Positions 22,101 to 33,709 are shown, counted from the first letter of the stretch. The stretch is 64,000 bases of DNA from Blepharisma japonicum (GCA_949751835.1 CATKHK010000011.1:186327-250326); one strand, 5' to 3'. Notes: a model not told the origin generated them from the sequence alone. Made by a program: numbers and translations.

Positions 22101-25100
22101 ATCATAATGTCCTGAGCCTAAAGATTCCACTTCTTGCCAATTTCTGATTTCAAGGATTTCTGCAGATCTGGTACCAACTAAGACAGTGCCTGCAGAGTTG
22201 ATATCTAATGATCTCACCCCAGGATTTAAAGCATATGCGTCAATGCTGACAGACTGTGATTGCATCATATTTTGGTCCCATACTATTATGACTCCATCTG
22301 AGCCTCCACTTAACAACTGACCTTCTGCTACTGTAAGAGCCCATACTTGGCCATTGTGGGCTTTCATTGATTTCCCTAGACTTCTTCCAGCCCAAATCCA
22401 GATATTTCCTGCATGAGTGCCAGTTACGAAATTATTATTAAATGCTACTCCACACAGCTGAGCTTCAAAAGGTTTCGACGCGTTTCCAAGAGTTCCTCTG
22501 TTTCCTGTGACATTTTTGCCATTAATTGTGAAGAATTTGATGAATTTTGCTCCATAAACAGCTAAATCAGTGTTAGAAATAAAGCTAGCACCAAGAGCTG
22601 GCTCTTTTTCAACTTTTGAGTTGCAGATCATTCTTTTAGCTTGCCATTCATAAACAGCCAAGCTATGGTCGTCATCCTCTCCAATGCTTAGCAAGCTTTT
22701 TCCGTCTGGAGAAAATCCTACATGTCTAATAGCTCTTCTATGAAATCCTGAAAGGCAAGCAATACCTTGCAAAGTATCTGAGTCCCAGACATGGATTTCA
22801 AGCTCCCTTGATTTACCTACATGAGCCATCTGCCCAGTAGCTACAATTTTTCTGTTCGGGTGTATAGCAAGGCACACTACGTCATCATCATGCATTTGGA
22901 AGAATTTTTGTTGCCTAGAAGCAGGGTCCATAACAATTCCAAGTGCAGCTGCAGGATATACAACTTGGCCAGTTGATGTATATTTTAAGTTATTTCTTGA
23001 GTCAAATGACCTATATCCATGTACTTTTATAAGTGTAATATTTTCATCTGGAGCTTTTCCTTGATTTTTTGGTGGGGTGTAATCATTTGGAGTGCTTGCC
23101 TTTAGTTCCCCTAGCCATGGTTTTACAGCCAAAAATTGGTCGCCTTCTCCTACATTTTGGATATCAAATAAATTGGTCTCATCTCTGACAGCTTCTAATA
23201 AATCGTCGCTTGCATTGATTTCTATATGCTCTTCTGTGTATTTCCATTGGAAAATTGCTTTGTCATTGCCTCCAGTTGTGATTAAATATCCATTTAAAAA
23301 TGAGAGATTTGTGACATGAGAAGAATGACCTTTGTAGACATTAAATCCTGCACCTTTATTTACACAAGGGTTTTTGAAGAGTTTTACTTGGCCGAAATCA
23401 TCGACAGTTGCGACAACCTTGTGGGATTTGCTTCTTTCCAGATGGTTAACATCATCACCTCCAGCACAAGGAGGCCAAATACCTTGTACAGGCCAACCTA
23501 GTACACATGTCCATGTAGCCCAAGGCTCATCTTTATAGGCAGTTGCCCCATGAGGGTCTGCAGATCCGGAGCTTAAATTATGATATAAAATTTCATAGCT
23601 TGTGCTGTTTGACTGGATAATATCGCCAGCCACTGAAAAATCTATATGAGTTACAGACGCAGTGTGGCCTTTAAATTTATTTTTTATTCTGTAGTTTTCG
23701 TTTACTGCATATATAAAAATCAGAAAATCTTTGGCGCCTACTGCTACAGTATTCCCGTTTGGAGAGAATTTGATATCTGTGATACACTTTGTTCTATCAA
23801 ATTTAGTATCTTTGACAGCTAGGGAATTTCCATCTAAAATTACAACTTTTCCGTTTTCCAAGCCTGCAAGTAAGACTGCTGCATTTGGAGAATAAGCTAA
23901 AGCGCCGCCTGGGCCTTCTAGTTTTTTACATGTTTTTTGCTTTCTGGTCGGCACATCCCACACTGCAAGCATGCATTCTTGGCCAAGTGTGGCAAATTCC
24001 AGCCTTGTAGGGTGAGAACAGACTCCCCACAATTCTTTGTCATAATGTCCTTTTAGCAGAGCTTTTGAATTTTGTCCAGTGACTTCAAATATTTCTCCTC
24101 CTCTAGTTCCTATTAAAATTTTCCCTCCAGGCCCTTCACAAGCACTGCGGGGCTTTGGCAAAATGCTTCCTAGGTCTTTCAGATCAATACTTTGAATTTT
24201 CCCCAAACTAAGATCCAGTATATGGATAAAGCCATCATTTCCTCCAGTTATAATCCCTTCTCCTCCAGCCCTTTGTCCAATACATACAACAGGTGCTTCA
24301 TGCACTTTTACAGCTTGAGAAAGGGTACTTTCATTCCACTTATAAATGCATCCATTAAATGCTCCAGTTACTGCACTTGCCCCTAAAAACCCGATTGACA
24401 TTAAAGTTTGTTGCTGTGTCTGAGGGGTTTTTCCCCATCCGGTTCCTCTTTTAGTCGTAATAGCTCCATTCGCAATATTAATCACAGCAAACACCTTAAC
24501 TCCGCAAGCAATGATTTTACTAGGTGTAGAAGGATGGAATTTTATATCAAGAAACGTATCTTTTCCTACACTTCCACTGGCAACCACACTTTGCATAAGT
24601 CCAGGCTTGCCAGTTCCTCTTCCTAAGTCATAGACGACCACTATTTTTTCTTCATCAGCTCCTAGTCCAGCCACTTTAGTCCCATCTCCAGAGAAACAGA
24701 CGCATGTGATTCCTTTTTTTAAGATTCCTTTAAAGCTTTTGACGCATTCCATAGTTTCTGTATTCCATACACACATTAATGGAGTCCTGCCAATTTCTCC
24801 TGTAACAGCCATTGTGCCTTGAGGGTGGATATCAAAAGAAATAATATCGTCTGTGTGAGCGATAAAGTGCTTTTGGGTGTTCGTACCTTGGTTAAGTACA
24901 ATTCCGACTGCTGCAGTGTGGTAGACTACTTCTCCTCTGTTGGAGTATCTTAAGTTGTTTCTTACATCATGACATCTGTATCCATGAATATACTCCAGCT
25001 CTAAATTTGCATCTGGCGGGTCATCATCTCCTTTTTTCGGCCTATAATTACTTGGAACTGAATGCTTGACAACCCCTTCCCAAGGTTTTACAGCTAAAAA

Positions 25101-25823
25101 TTGATCTCCTTCTCCTACCTGTTCCAACAAGAAAGGTGTATCATCTAAAGTTTCGACTCCTTCTTTAACCCTTTCCTGTACAGTTGATCTTGACCATTCT
25201 CTTCTATTCGTTTCATTCTCCAAATCACTATCCATGCCTGGATCTTCTTCAGACCCAAAATTCGGTCTAATATCTTCCACAGTAACCAGCTGCAAAACTT
25301 CAAGTATTTTTACAACTTCTACATCTCTCGTTATAAAGCTGAGCCATTCTGCAATGGTAATTTGGTTATCATGATTTAAATCAATTTTGGTAAACAGTCT
25401 TTGAGTTTTATCTTCTAATTCTTGCATTGTCATTGGGGAGCCACCAGTCATATAGCATAGTGCATTCATTGAAGTTCTTAACAATATGATTAGTTCATCA
25501 AAGGTAATTGCTTGGGAATGGTCAAAATCATATAGCTCAAATAGTAAGTCTGCTTTTACCTCTAAAGAAGCGTCACAAATAATGATCATCCCTGCAATAA
25601 ACTCATATGCGTCGATTTTATCCCTACCGTGTTGATCGAAGATTTGAAATACTGTGTCGAGCTGGTCTGGCTTTGCCTTGTAAAGAGTAGCTACTTCTTC
25701 GCGGTCAAGACCAAAAGAATCGCTGATAAGCTCAAATCTTTCTCGGAGGTGGCTGGCTTGATCTCCTGAAATGACCAAGGATTTGAGTCCCGGGTGTAAC
25801 TGGTGAGATTCACTTATACCCAT
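19158..25823 (-). CDS. EF-hand plus triple EML (HELP/WD40) protein, 2,221 residues
   Basis: One intron-free frame crosses several TGA (Trp) codons. The N-terminus starts MGISES (possible N-myristoylation) and carries EF-hands around residues 63-74, 99-110 and 148-159; the third has a canonical D-x-N-x-D-x-Q...E loop. Three EMAP-like units follow. Each starts with a linker GEGDQFLAVKPWEG or close variant and a HELP motif HGYR...RNNL(R/K)Y (near 276, 933 and 1619), then tandem WD40 blades making the TAPE double propeller. Family knowledge: EML proteins bind and stabilise microtubules, and EML5/EML6 have three such units. The calcium-sensor head is an addition that suggests Ca2+-controlled microtubule binding, perhaps at the contractile cortex or in cilia. 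The start is only 25 nt from the upstream gene's stop. Confidence 0.93.
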
Positions 25824-25848
25824 TTTATTATAACTGATTTAAAAATAG

Positions 25849-27924
25849 TTAGTTTGAGCTTGTAGGGCGCTCTCCTTTATGGACTGGAGGGAGGTTTATC
25901 ATGTCAGAAGAATTGGCAGGGATGTCTTCTTCAAAGTGGGAATTTATAGGAGATTGGGCATGGTAGTGGGAGGTTCTTGTGCGGTTGCTTAACATTTCTG
26001 GGTTCACTGTAGCAAGCATTCTGGAAAACCCTGGACCTGCTCTTGCGATGCGATCTGCTGGGTCACGATGAGGCATTTTATTCCAAGGCTGATAATTGGC
26101 GACTCTTCCTGCAAGTTTTTCAAGCTGCTTTTCACAAGAAGCACATGACCAGCCGCCAAGTGGCTTTTTAGCAAGCATGGCGTCTTCTCCGTCCCTTCTT
26201 TCTTTGCCAGGCGACTCATATATTTCTCGAATCAGTCTTTCTAAATATTTTAGAGCCTTTTTAGTGTCTGTTTTATCTGCGAATTTCTTTCCCATAGCAT
26301 CACATACAGCGATAACTTTTTCTTGTAGACTTTTTTCGAGGTTTTTGAGATCTTCTTGGCTGGCGAAGCCTGAAAATAGATCATTGAGTTCTTTCATTTT
26401 ATTTCACAATTCTTTATACATTTTTTCGACCCTCTCTTTAATTTCTTTGGTATCCTCAATTACTCTTTGAAGGAGATTCCACATATGAATTAAATCAATT
26501 CCTTCTGGCAACACCAATAATCTCAGCTGTTCTTCAATAACTGCAATTCTTCTCGCAAGCGAGTTCAATTTAGAAGAATCAGCACCCCCTCCTACATCTT
26601 CACTACTTCCCCCAGCAAACGAAATTGGCCTTTCTTCTAAATTTCTAATGGACCGCTCATGGCGATCAACTTCAGATTTAATTTTACTTAAAAGTGATCT
26701 CAGGTCATCCAGGTCACTTTTATCAGCTTTTTTGATAATGGTTTCTTCAAGCTTGCTAATTCTGCTCAAAATATCATCAATAAGCTGAGGGGTGACCCCA
26801 CTTAATGACTCTAATTTCTCTCTGAGGTCATCATACCGTTTTCCAAGCTCTCTTAATAAATTCAAATCTTTGGTAGAAATAGATCCTCCAGAGCCACCTG
26901 ATTGAGAATGCCCACCTCCTGATCCTCCTTGGCTTTGTAGCATTGATTTAAGCTGATCGAAGTCTTCTACGTCAACTTTTGTCCTTAAGGTCTCTTCAAA
27001 TGACCTGAAAAGCTTCCTTAATGACTCTATTTCTTCTGATATTGACTGTCCATTTGAATCAAATTTTTTAAATGAATGTTCTAATTTTCTCAAGGCTTCC
27101 TCAATCTCACTGATTTTTCCATCATGAAAACGAGTTTTCTCGTCAGCTCGCTCTGAAATTATTTTGGTGTCTTCCACCTTATCTTCTACTGATTTCAGCT
27201 TGGTTTCAAGTTCTCTCAGCTTTATATTAAGATCTCTTAGTTCTCTTGCTATATCACTATTTATGCTTGTTTTATCTTTTAACTGCTCTGTAACTCGCTT
27301 GGATTCGTCACGGTTTTCCCCTTTGTCTCCTCCAATAGCTCCGCTTCTGATATTATTGATAATATCGTCAACGTTCTGTTCTAGCTGCCTTATTCTGAGT
27401 TCATGATCATTAATATCTGTTACGTTTTTATCAGTTTTCTTTTCAATTTCTTTTGTTTTAGCTTCATTTTCTGAGATTCGTTTTATTTGTTCGTCAACTT
27501 CATTTCTTAAATAATCGAGCTGCCTTACTTGATTATTAAGCTGCTCTTGGTGCTGATCGAGACGCTGATAAATATCTTCAAGAGAAAGGTTTTGGCTTTT
27601 TGAATTTTCATTGATTTTCTCATCAATGTTTTGGATTTTACTATTTTGCTCTTCTGAATTTTTTTTAAGCTCGTCAATATTTTGCTGCTGAGCTGCTAAT
27701 GCTTCTTTGAGCTTTGCTAATTCTGAGTCTAAGCCTGTAGCATTTGTGGAGTTTCTACTTAAAAAATACCTTATGTCTTGCATAGCATTTTCATGCCTTC
27801 GAAGAATGTCGAGTATAAATTCAAACACAAGCTTGAAATTGTTTGTATTAAAGGATACGCTAAGTATATCTTCAACTTGGACAGGGAAGTCGAGCTTGAC
27901 TTCCACTCTTGTTCGATCTGCCAT
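25849..27924 (-). CDS. Long coiled-coil protein with conserved Cys-containing C-terminus (691 residues)
   Basis: The frame continues through a TGA at 26404-26406 (Trp in KELWNKMKEL) to TAA. Residues about 70-520 are coiled coil in several blocks broken by a Gly/Ser-rich linker (GGSGGGHSQSGGSGGS). The C-terminal part has a conserved-looking motif LGGWSCASCEKQLEKLAGR followed by YQPWNKMPHRDPADR. This arrangement reminds me of the DUF4795 region of QRICH2-type sperm flagellar proteins, but I am not sure. The tail is disordered. No membrane span is seen. It is followed after only 25 nt by the EML gene on the same strand. A ciliary or cortical structural role is inferred. Confidence 0.75.
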
Positions 27925-28015
27925 ATTATATTAACTGCCTGAACTTAGGCTTCTTTTAAATCTCTAAAAGAAGAGAAACTGCAAAAATATTTAAGTGGGA
28001 AAATTTTTTATTTAA

Positions 28016-29350
28016 TTATATACCTTCAAACGTGTTTTCCCTCGAATTATACATGATTTTTGGAATTGATGAATTGGGAGAGTCCCAAAAAGATTTTGAT
28101 CTAAAGCTTGACTCCTCTGGAGATGAATAGTCTGAATAGCACTGGGTGGACTCTGAATGTGGAGAAATCGGGCTTTCTTTGGCTACCTCAAAAGTGGTGT
28201 TTGTGCCGATTGTGCATTTTGAGGGGGTTTTCATTAATACGTTTGGCAAATTTGTTATTAAATTCGTCAAGTTCGTTATTTGGTCTTGAAGTTTCTTGAT
28301 TTCTTGATCACGAGAAAATGACTCTGATTGTGGGCCAAAGTAGCTTACATCTGACTGACTCTGTGAGAGGATGTCTGAAATTGAGCAATCTAATGACGGA
28401 GATTCCCCAAATCGTGCAGTTCTTAAGCCATTGCAGGGTGAACTCAGCTGAGGGTTATTAAGCAATGAAGCAGAAACGAGTAGTGGTTTATTCAAATTTG
28501 TAGTCTCTATAGAAACTGAATGGAGATTCCAAGTGGCACATTCATCTAAATTTACCTCATAAAATGATACTTTTTTACCAAAAGTGACCAGCATGAAGCT
28601 CAGCTTCTCTTGGCTTGATGACAACCTTTTGATTTTTTTTGACTGGGTGTAATGAAAACAAGCTGACCATAATGAAAGTTTCGAACTCCTTTTATTTTCA
28701 TTCAGCCCAGACACCCAAATTCCTACACAAGGGTACTGCTGGGCCATAGGGTCAGTACCAAGCATAGCTATCACTCTTCCTAAACTGTCCATCGTCAATA
28801 GCCCAGTCCTAAATTTTTCGCTTGCTTTGTGAGTCAGCTGCTTAGAAAGCGGATTTGAAATAATTTTGAAACTTGGTAACATTTTGAACTGGAAATTTGC
28901 TTTTGGGTAAATCCAGTTCCAAGTAAATTCAATATTTTCTTTGATTGTGTAGCTTGCAAGTGTAATTATATAGTCAAAAGCCTCTGGCAATCGACTGATT
29001 AAATCAATGGTTGAGTCTGCTTTGTGAAGAGCCCAATCACATGATCTCTCAATTTGAATAGGAGTTATGCTTGAAGTTTGTAAAGGAACGGAGTAATCAC
29101 CGTTGCTGGAAGGCTCCCATGAAACTTCTTCAATGCAAAACTTATTTTCTTTTGATTTGAAGCTTTTTAAGACGCAATTCTTGTTTCTGTGACATATTTC
29201 TTCTAGCACGTCTCCTGCAATTTGAAAGGTGGGTAAGCTTTCATCGAAGCTTATTTCCATGCATGGCTCGTTTTTAGAGCATTCCCAAAGAGAAGTGAAT
29301 TGAAAACTGGAAACTATTGGTTTTTCCCAATAAATTAAACTGTCCTGCAT
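28016..29350 (-). CDS. STIL/Ana2/SAS-5-like centriole assembly protein (444 residues)
   Basis: The core segment FRTGLLTMDSLGRVIAMLGTD, with YPCVGIWVSGLNE and LSLWSACFHYTQS after it (about residues 185-240), matches the conserved N-terminal region of STIL, which reads LLTMDE...DPxxxxxPLVGIWLSG followed by W-x-C-x-x-Y. A short coiled coil follows near residue 355 (QEIKKLQDQITNLTNLITNL), as in STIL/Ana2 where it drives oligomerisation. The last 80 residues are Ser-rich. Family knowledge: STIL links PLK4 to SAS-6 when a new centriole or basal body forms. Ciliates with thousands of basal bodies need this step. All ten or so Trp codons are TGG. Length is shorter than human STIL, close to fly Ana2. 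Confidence 0.75.
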   Translation of the reverse strand: MQDSLIYWEKPIVSSFQFTSLWECSKNEPCMEISFDESLPTFQIAGDVLEEICHRNKNCVLKSFKSKENKFCIEEVSWEPSSNGDYSVPLQTSSITPIQIERSCDWALHKADSTIDLISRLPEAFDYIITLASYTIKENIEFTWNWIYPKANFQFKMLPSFKIISNPLSKQLTHKASEKFRTGLLTMDSLGRVIAMLGTDPMAQQYPCVGIWVSGLNENKRSSKLSLWSACFHYTQSKKIKRLSSSQEKLSFMLVTFGKKVSFYEVNLDECATWNLHSVSIETTNLNKPLLVSASLLNNPQLSSPCNGLRTARFGESPSLDCSISDILSQSQSDVSYFGPQSESFSRDQEIKKLQDQITNLTNLITNLPNVLMKTPSKCTIGTNTTFEVAKESPISPHSESTQCYSDYSSPEESSFRSKSFWDSPNSSIPKIMYNSRENTFEGI

Positions 29351-29721
29351 ATTAAATTATATAATACAGATGGCGGGCAAAAATTCCTTTACTTACTTTT
29401 GAAGATTTTAATATAATTTCTGCATTGATTTTTTTAAAATAAACTGTTTTAAATTCTTTTTCATAGTTTCTTTAATAATAAACTGCAGTAAAATTGAAAA
29501 TATACGTAAATAAAAATTAATTTTTTATGGGTACTTTATTGTCTAATAAGGATTAGTTAATGCGAACTAATAGCTAGGATTATAGAAATGGGAATATAGA
29601 TTAAATAAAATTAAATCTTAATTATTCTTATAGCAAAAAATCATTATTTACCTAATTTTCATTTTAAATTAAATATTTGGAAAATTAGATTAATTTTGCT
29701 ATATTTGATGAATAGAATCTA
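29351..29721. other. Intergenic region, nothing recognised
   Basis: This 371-nt AT-rich stretch holds the 5' side of the STIL-like gene and the 3' side of the uL29m gene. No frame or RNA gene is apparent. Confidence 0.5.
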
Positions 29722-30414
29722 TTATTTATTTTGCTCCTTTGAGATAGGAGGCCTAATAATTGGCTGAGGCAGTAATTCTTCAATCCCCTTCGGCTTGATT
29801 CCTTTCTCTCTAAGCTTGAGGCCTAAATACTTAAGCTCCTTCAAAAATTCTTCTTTTGCAACATTGGCTTGCTTTCTATACTCCGCTTGAATCGCTCCTC
29901 TCCTTTGATGTGTCGACATTTTCTTCCAATTTCTATTAATTTTTGCATTTCTTTCGGCAAGTTTTCTCTTTTCATTTCTCGCTTTTTCTTCCTCAGTAAG
30001 CTCTCTCTTAATCTTAGGTTTTGGCTCTTCTTTAGGAATTGTTTTGTCTAAATATTCAGCTTCTAATTGTTTCCAATAATTTTCTCTTATAATTTCCCTT
30101 TCTCTTATGACTGTCAAGAGTCTAGCCATTGATTGTTTTACCTTTTTCATTCTCCATTGAGGTCCTTTCTGCACTCCAAGTTGCACTTTGTATTGATTGT
30201 CTGAGAGAATAAGATTTTGTTCTTTAAATAAGACAAACCATAGCTTTACGAGATCTTCATGAGATTTTCGGCGTAAAAGAAAAGCACTCCAAGCCTTTCC
30301 AGAGGTAATTTTGGTATCTTGAAATTCGCTTATATTTTCTGTGAAATTGGAAGCTCTAAGATTGGGCTGAATAAGCTTCGTATTAAATGCTCGGAATAAG
30401 CGAAAAGATAGCAT
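29722..30414 (-). CDS. Mitochondrial large-subunit ribosomal protein uL29m (MRPL47)
   Basis: Residues about 38-75 (SGKAWSAFLLRRKSHEDLVKL, then WFVLFKEQNLILSD) match the diagnostic GRAWSAxELRxKSFEDLHKLWYVLLKERN segment of MRPL47, and KKVKQSMARLLTVIRERE is the second conserved block. The N-terminus (MLSFRLFRAFNTKLIQ) is basic and amphipathic, as for a mitochondrial targeting peptide. The C-terminal part is a Lys/Glu-rich helix typical of mitochondrial extensions. It should sit near the polypeptide exit tunnel of the mitoribosome. The 230-residue length is normal. No intron or TGA occurs. Confidence 0.93.
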   Translation of the reverse strand: MLSFRLFRAFNTKLIQPNLRASNFTENISEFQDTKITSGKAWSAFLLRRKSHEDLVKLWFVLFKEQNLILSDNQYKVQLGVQKGPQWRMKKVKQSMARLLTVIREREIIRENYWKQLEAEYLDKTIPKEEPKPKIKRELTEEEKARNEKRKLAERNAKINRNWKKMSTHQRRGAIQAEYRKQANVAKEEFLKELKYLGLKLREKGIKPKGIEELLPQPIIRPPISKEQNK

Positions 30415-30606
30415 ATTTATTAAGGTGTTTTGGAAGAAAAATTTTATGGCTTAATATAATAGAAAAATATATGCAAGGTGAAAGTATGCAATATAAATAC
30501 AAATTGAAATAATAAATTACTATATTGAGATATTTTTATAAAGGCGATATAAATTATTTAATCCATTTAATTATGAAGGCCATTTCAAACAGGGTGAATA
30601 ATTAAT

Positions 30607-31218
30607 ATGAAATATTTGATTGGTTTCATTTGCTTTTCTTTAGTTATTTCAGCTTCTGTATCACAAGATGGCGCTTCTGAAGAATTTGAAATAGTTTGTG
30701 CTAATCCTGAAGACCCAAAATGTGCTAAATTTATGATCAGAGCTGCAATAGACTTCATTAGTTCCAAAAGCTCAGAAAATCTTTTAGATTCAAGCTCTGA
30801 AGACTTTTTGTACGGTTTCTACATGGGAATCCAGAAAAATCCTTTATATCCTAGCTTTTGTGTTCAATCCTTTACTCCTTTATCAGTCTCTTATTCTTCA
30901 CTTATTACTGGCTTTGAATCAATTTTCACAACCATGGATCTCAATTATTTATTTGTATCAATCACCAACTTTAACGATTACAGTAACAAGCTTGTAAGCT
31001 CTTGGGATTTATGCGGTGGAAATAGCTTGGTTACAATTTTAGAAAGCTTAGGAACTGCAAATGGGATTGGAAATGTTATTGTAAATATTGGCAATAACTA
31101 CTCTCAAATAATGACTAATTTGCAGCTAATGTCTACAAGCATAGAAAATAAAGAATACATTAATGCAGGCGTGGCCTTTGGACAGATTGTAAGTGGACTG
31201 TTGGAGTTTTCAATTTAG
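30607..31218 (+). CDS. Secreted protein with signal peptide, unknown (203 residues)
   Basis: The N-terminus MKYLIGFICFSLVISASVSQ is a clear signal peptide with likely cleavage after SVS. The mature part begins acidic and has four or five Cys (VCANPEDPKCAKF, FCVQSF, WDLCGG) that could pair in disulphides. The remainder is alpha-helical, with many Ser/Asn and an amphipathic C-terminus (YINAGVAFGQIVSGLLEF). No transmembrane anchor is visible after the signal. I do not recognise the family. Similar small helical secreted proteins are common in ciliates. It is divergent from uL29m, 192 nt between starts. Confidence 0.8.
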   Translation: MKYLIGFICFSLVISASVSQDGASEEFEIVCANPEDPKCAKFMIRAAIDFISSKSSENLLDSSSEDFLYGFYMGIQKNPLYPSFCVQSFTPLSVSYSSLITGFESIFTTMDLNYLFVSITNFNDYSNKLVSSWDLCGGNSLVTILESLGTANGIGNVIVNIGNNYSQIMTNLQLMSTSIENKEYINAGVAFGQIVSGLLEFSI

Positions 31219-31497
31219 AAAATAAGATAACTTGATCTTTATAATAATGATTAATACGAATTTAACTTAAATGGCTTTTATAATTAATAAGTGCAGTATT
31301 ATAATAAATTAAAATCATTCTGTCTTAATAATAAATCAAAATATAACCTTTTAGTAACTTTATTTATTTCATATATATTCTTGTTAATCTACCAATTAGC
31401 TAAGTACATTTAAATCCTATTTTTATCTGTGATGTGATTAATTTTGAATTAAAATAAATCATGGCTATTTATTTGAATTTAGATCATCCATATTATA

Positions 31498-32544
31498 ATG
31501 AGAACAAGATATATTTCCAGGCTCATCAGCACATTTAGTCCTGTAAAAATTTCTTACCAAGAGTTGGTTTATAATGCCGATATCGATAAAAAGATTGAAG
31601 AAGGCTTCGGGCCAGATGGCTTAGGAATTATTACTGTGGAAAATATTCCTGCCTATCAAGAAAAACGTATGGCTCTTTTACCCTATGCTAGAAGACTTGC
31701 TCTGCTTCCTGAAGCTGAAAAGGCAAAATTAGAATTACCTGAAATACAGTATATGATTGGCTGGAGCCACGGAAAAGAATTTTATGAGGGCACTCCTGAC
31801 TTTTCAAAAGGATCCTTTTATGCGAATCCAGAGGTAGACCAAGCCCCTCGTTACGAAGGAGCCTTTCATGATAATGTATGGCCTGAAAGTCTTCCTGGAC
31901 TTAGAATAGCATTCAAAGATTTAGGCCAAGAAATCATGAGAGTTGCTGGACTTTTGGCTAGATCTCTTGATAAATATGTTCTTGCTCGTTATAGTGAATA
32001 TCAGCCTGGCTTATTAGAAGATATCGTAAAACATCATAAAAATACTGTTGGAAGGCTTCTTCATTATTTTCCTCAAGTTGGGTCAACCCATGAATGGTGT
32101 GGCTGGCACAACGACCATTCTTGCCTTACAGGACTCACTTGTCCTTTATATCTTAATCAGACTACTGGAGAAATTGTATCTCCTAATGAGCTACCAGATG
32201 TAAAAACTGGGCTTTTCATCAGAAATAGAAAAGGTGAAATCTTAAAGGCTCACCTCACAAATGATTTATTGCTATTCCAAATTGCAGAGACATCACAAAT
32301 AATTTCTAATGGGTGGCTTCAAGCGACACCTCATTCTGTTTTAACAGGCGGCAATTTCCCTGATATTTCTAGAAATACTTTCGCTGTCTTCATGGGAGCA
32401 AAACCAGACATGGTATTAAAAGTTCCTGAAGATCATTCCAAAATATTTGTTGAGCATGAAGGAATTCCATCCTTGAAAACTCGCTTCAAAAAAGGTATGA
32501 CTTCCGGCGATTTTCATAACGCAACAGTAACTCATTTTAACTAA
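31498..32544 (+). CDS. 2-oxoglutarate/Fe(II)-dependent oxygenase, isopenicillin-N-synthase fold (348 residues)
   Basis: The iron-binding motif is visible: H-x-D in CGWHNDHSCLTGL (about residues 202-204) and the distal His in QATPHSVLTGG (about 280). The 2OG-binding Arg is in ISRNTFAVFMGA. The flanking pattern (LLHYFPQVGSTHEWCGWHND, GLFIRNRKGEILKA, LLLFQIAETSQIISNGWL) is that of plant-type isopenicillin N synthase-like oxygenases. The substrate is unknown; such enzymes hydroxylate or desaturate small metabolites. The N-terminus (MRTRYISRLISTFSP) is basic and could be a mitochondrial targeting sequence. All Trp codons are TGG. The next gene starts 43 nt after the stop on the same strand. Confidence 0.88.
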   Translation: MRTRYISRLISTFSPVKISYQELVYNADIDKKIEEGFGPDGLGIITVENIPAYQEKRMALLPYARRLALLPEAEKAKLELPEIQYMIGWSHGKEFYEGTPDFSKGSFYANPEVDQAPRYEGAFHDNVWPESLPGLRIAFKDLGQEIMRVAGLLARSLDKYVLARYSEYQPGLLEDIVKHHKNTVGRLLHYFPQVGSTHEWCGWHNDHSCLTGLTCPLYLNQTTGEIVSPNELPDVKTGLFIRNRKGEILKAHLTNDLLLFQIAETSQIISNGWLQATPHSVLTGGNFPDISRNTFAVFMGAKPDMVLKVPEDHSKIFVEHEGIPSLKTRFKKGMTSGDFHNATVTHFN

Positions 32545-32587
32545 TAAAATGCGGATCCCGCTAGTTTAAACTAATCCGTTAATAAAA

Positions 32588-33709
32588 ATGAATTTTGAAA
32601 ATAATAGCAACGACTTTGACGAAGGGTCAACAAGTAGAGCGAAAAAACGATTTCTTAAAGACGCCAATAGAAGCACTAAAAAGAGAAAACTTGATAACAG
32701 GACAGAATGGGTTAAAAACTTGACTTCCGAAGAAATTGAATTGCAAAGAATTGAAGAAGAAAAGCGAAGAGTTAGGGAAGATATGGAAAGGCATCAAAGG
32801 ATGTATAATAAAATTAATGGAGGAATGACAAGTTTTACACCGAGATCTACTGGATTTCAAACACCTAAAAAGAGACAGACCGAAGAAAATAATTTTAGAC
32901 CGACATTTAAAGCTAGAAAAATTCCAAAAACAATGAACCAGCCTCAGCTGTTTATTAGAAGTAGTGATCGACCTTTAACTGTACCACGTGATTTTAATTT
33001 ATCATCTCCTGTAAATAGACACTCACTTTTTTTTAGCCCTGATCGCTCGCTTCAAGATATAACCCCTCATGGTTCAGCTCAAAAATTAAGCTTTGAAAGC
33101 CCAGGATTCAAAGCTCGCCCACTCCCGGATTTTTCATCACCGTTTACACCCAAAAAAATGTTTAGCCCTACAAAGCATCAAGAATTCAACCTTAGGACTG
33201 AAATAAGAGGGAGTGCTAAAAAGCAAAATTTCGAAAAACAAATAAATGAGCAAAATATGGCTGAGCAAAGTATGAGACATTTTCGAGCTAGAACCTGATG
33301 CCATACAACTCCAACTCCTATAAAAGCATCAGATATCCCACTTGTTTATCCTATGGATCTTGAATTGAACAGTGATAGAAGAGCTGAGCAAAGGTCTTTA
33401 TTTGACGAAAACTTAAGAGAAAAAGAAAGGAGGCAAAAAGAAATACAACGACAGCAAGAAGAGGAAAGGAGGATCAGAGAAGAACAAGAAATAGCAGAGC
33501 TGAGAAAAAGTATGAGTTTTAAAGCACAGCCTATTTCTAGAAATGTAATAAAACAATGAAGAAATGAAAATAATGACAAAGAGGTAGTGAAAAATTGGAA
33601 AGATGAAAATGCAAATCCTAATATGTCAAGTTTATTTTGTGATGAAAGCACAATTATGGAGACGGAGGATTCAGGTATGGTGGATCAAGAAATGGCAGAT
33701 GCAATTTAA
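32588..33709 (+). CDS. TPX2-domain spindle/microtubule protein (373 residues)
   Basis: The frame crosses TGA at 33296-33298 and 33557-33559 as Trp, then ends at TAA. Residues about 115-130 (IRSSDRPLTVPRDFNLSS) match the PLTVPxxFxLxT motif of TPX2-type proteins. Residues about 256-315 (NSDRRAEQRSLFDENLREKE, then RQQEEERRIREEQEIAELRK and SFKAQPI) match the C-terminal TPX2 domain, which reads RAEKRxEFDxKLxEKE...ELRKxxVFKAxPxP. Family knowledge: TPX2-domain proteins bind and nucleate microtubules and activate Aurora kinase. The N-terminal part has basic NLS-like runs (KKRFLKDANRSTKKRKLD). It should act in the mitotic spindle or cortical microtubules. Confidence 0.82.

Noticed and set aside
23092-24626. 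Several plus-strand frames opposite the EML gene
   Set aside because: They are shadows of the long minus-strand WD40 gene and read as biased nonsense.
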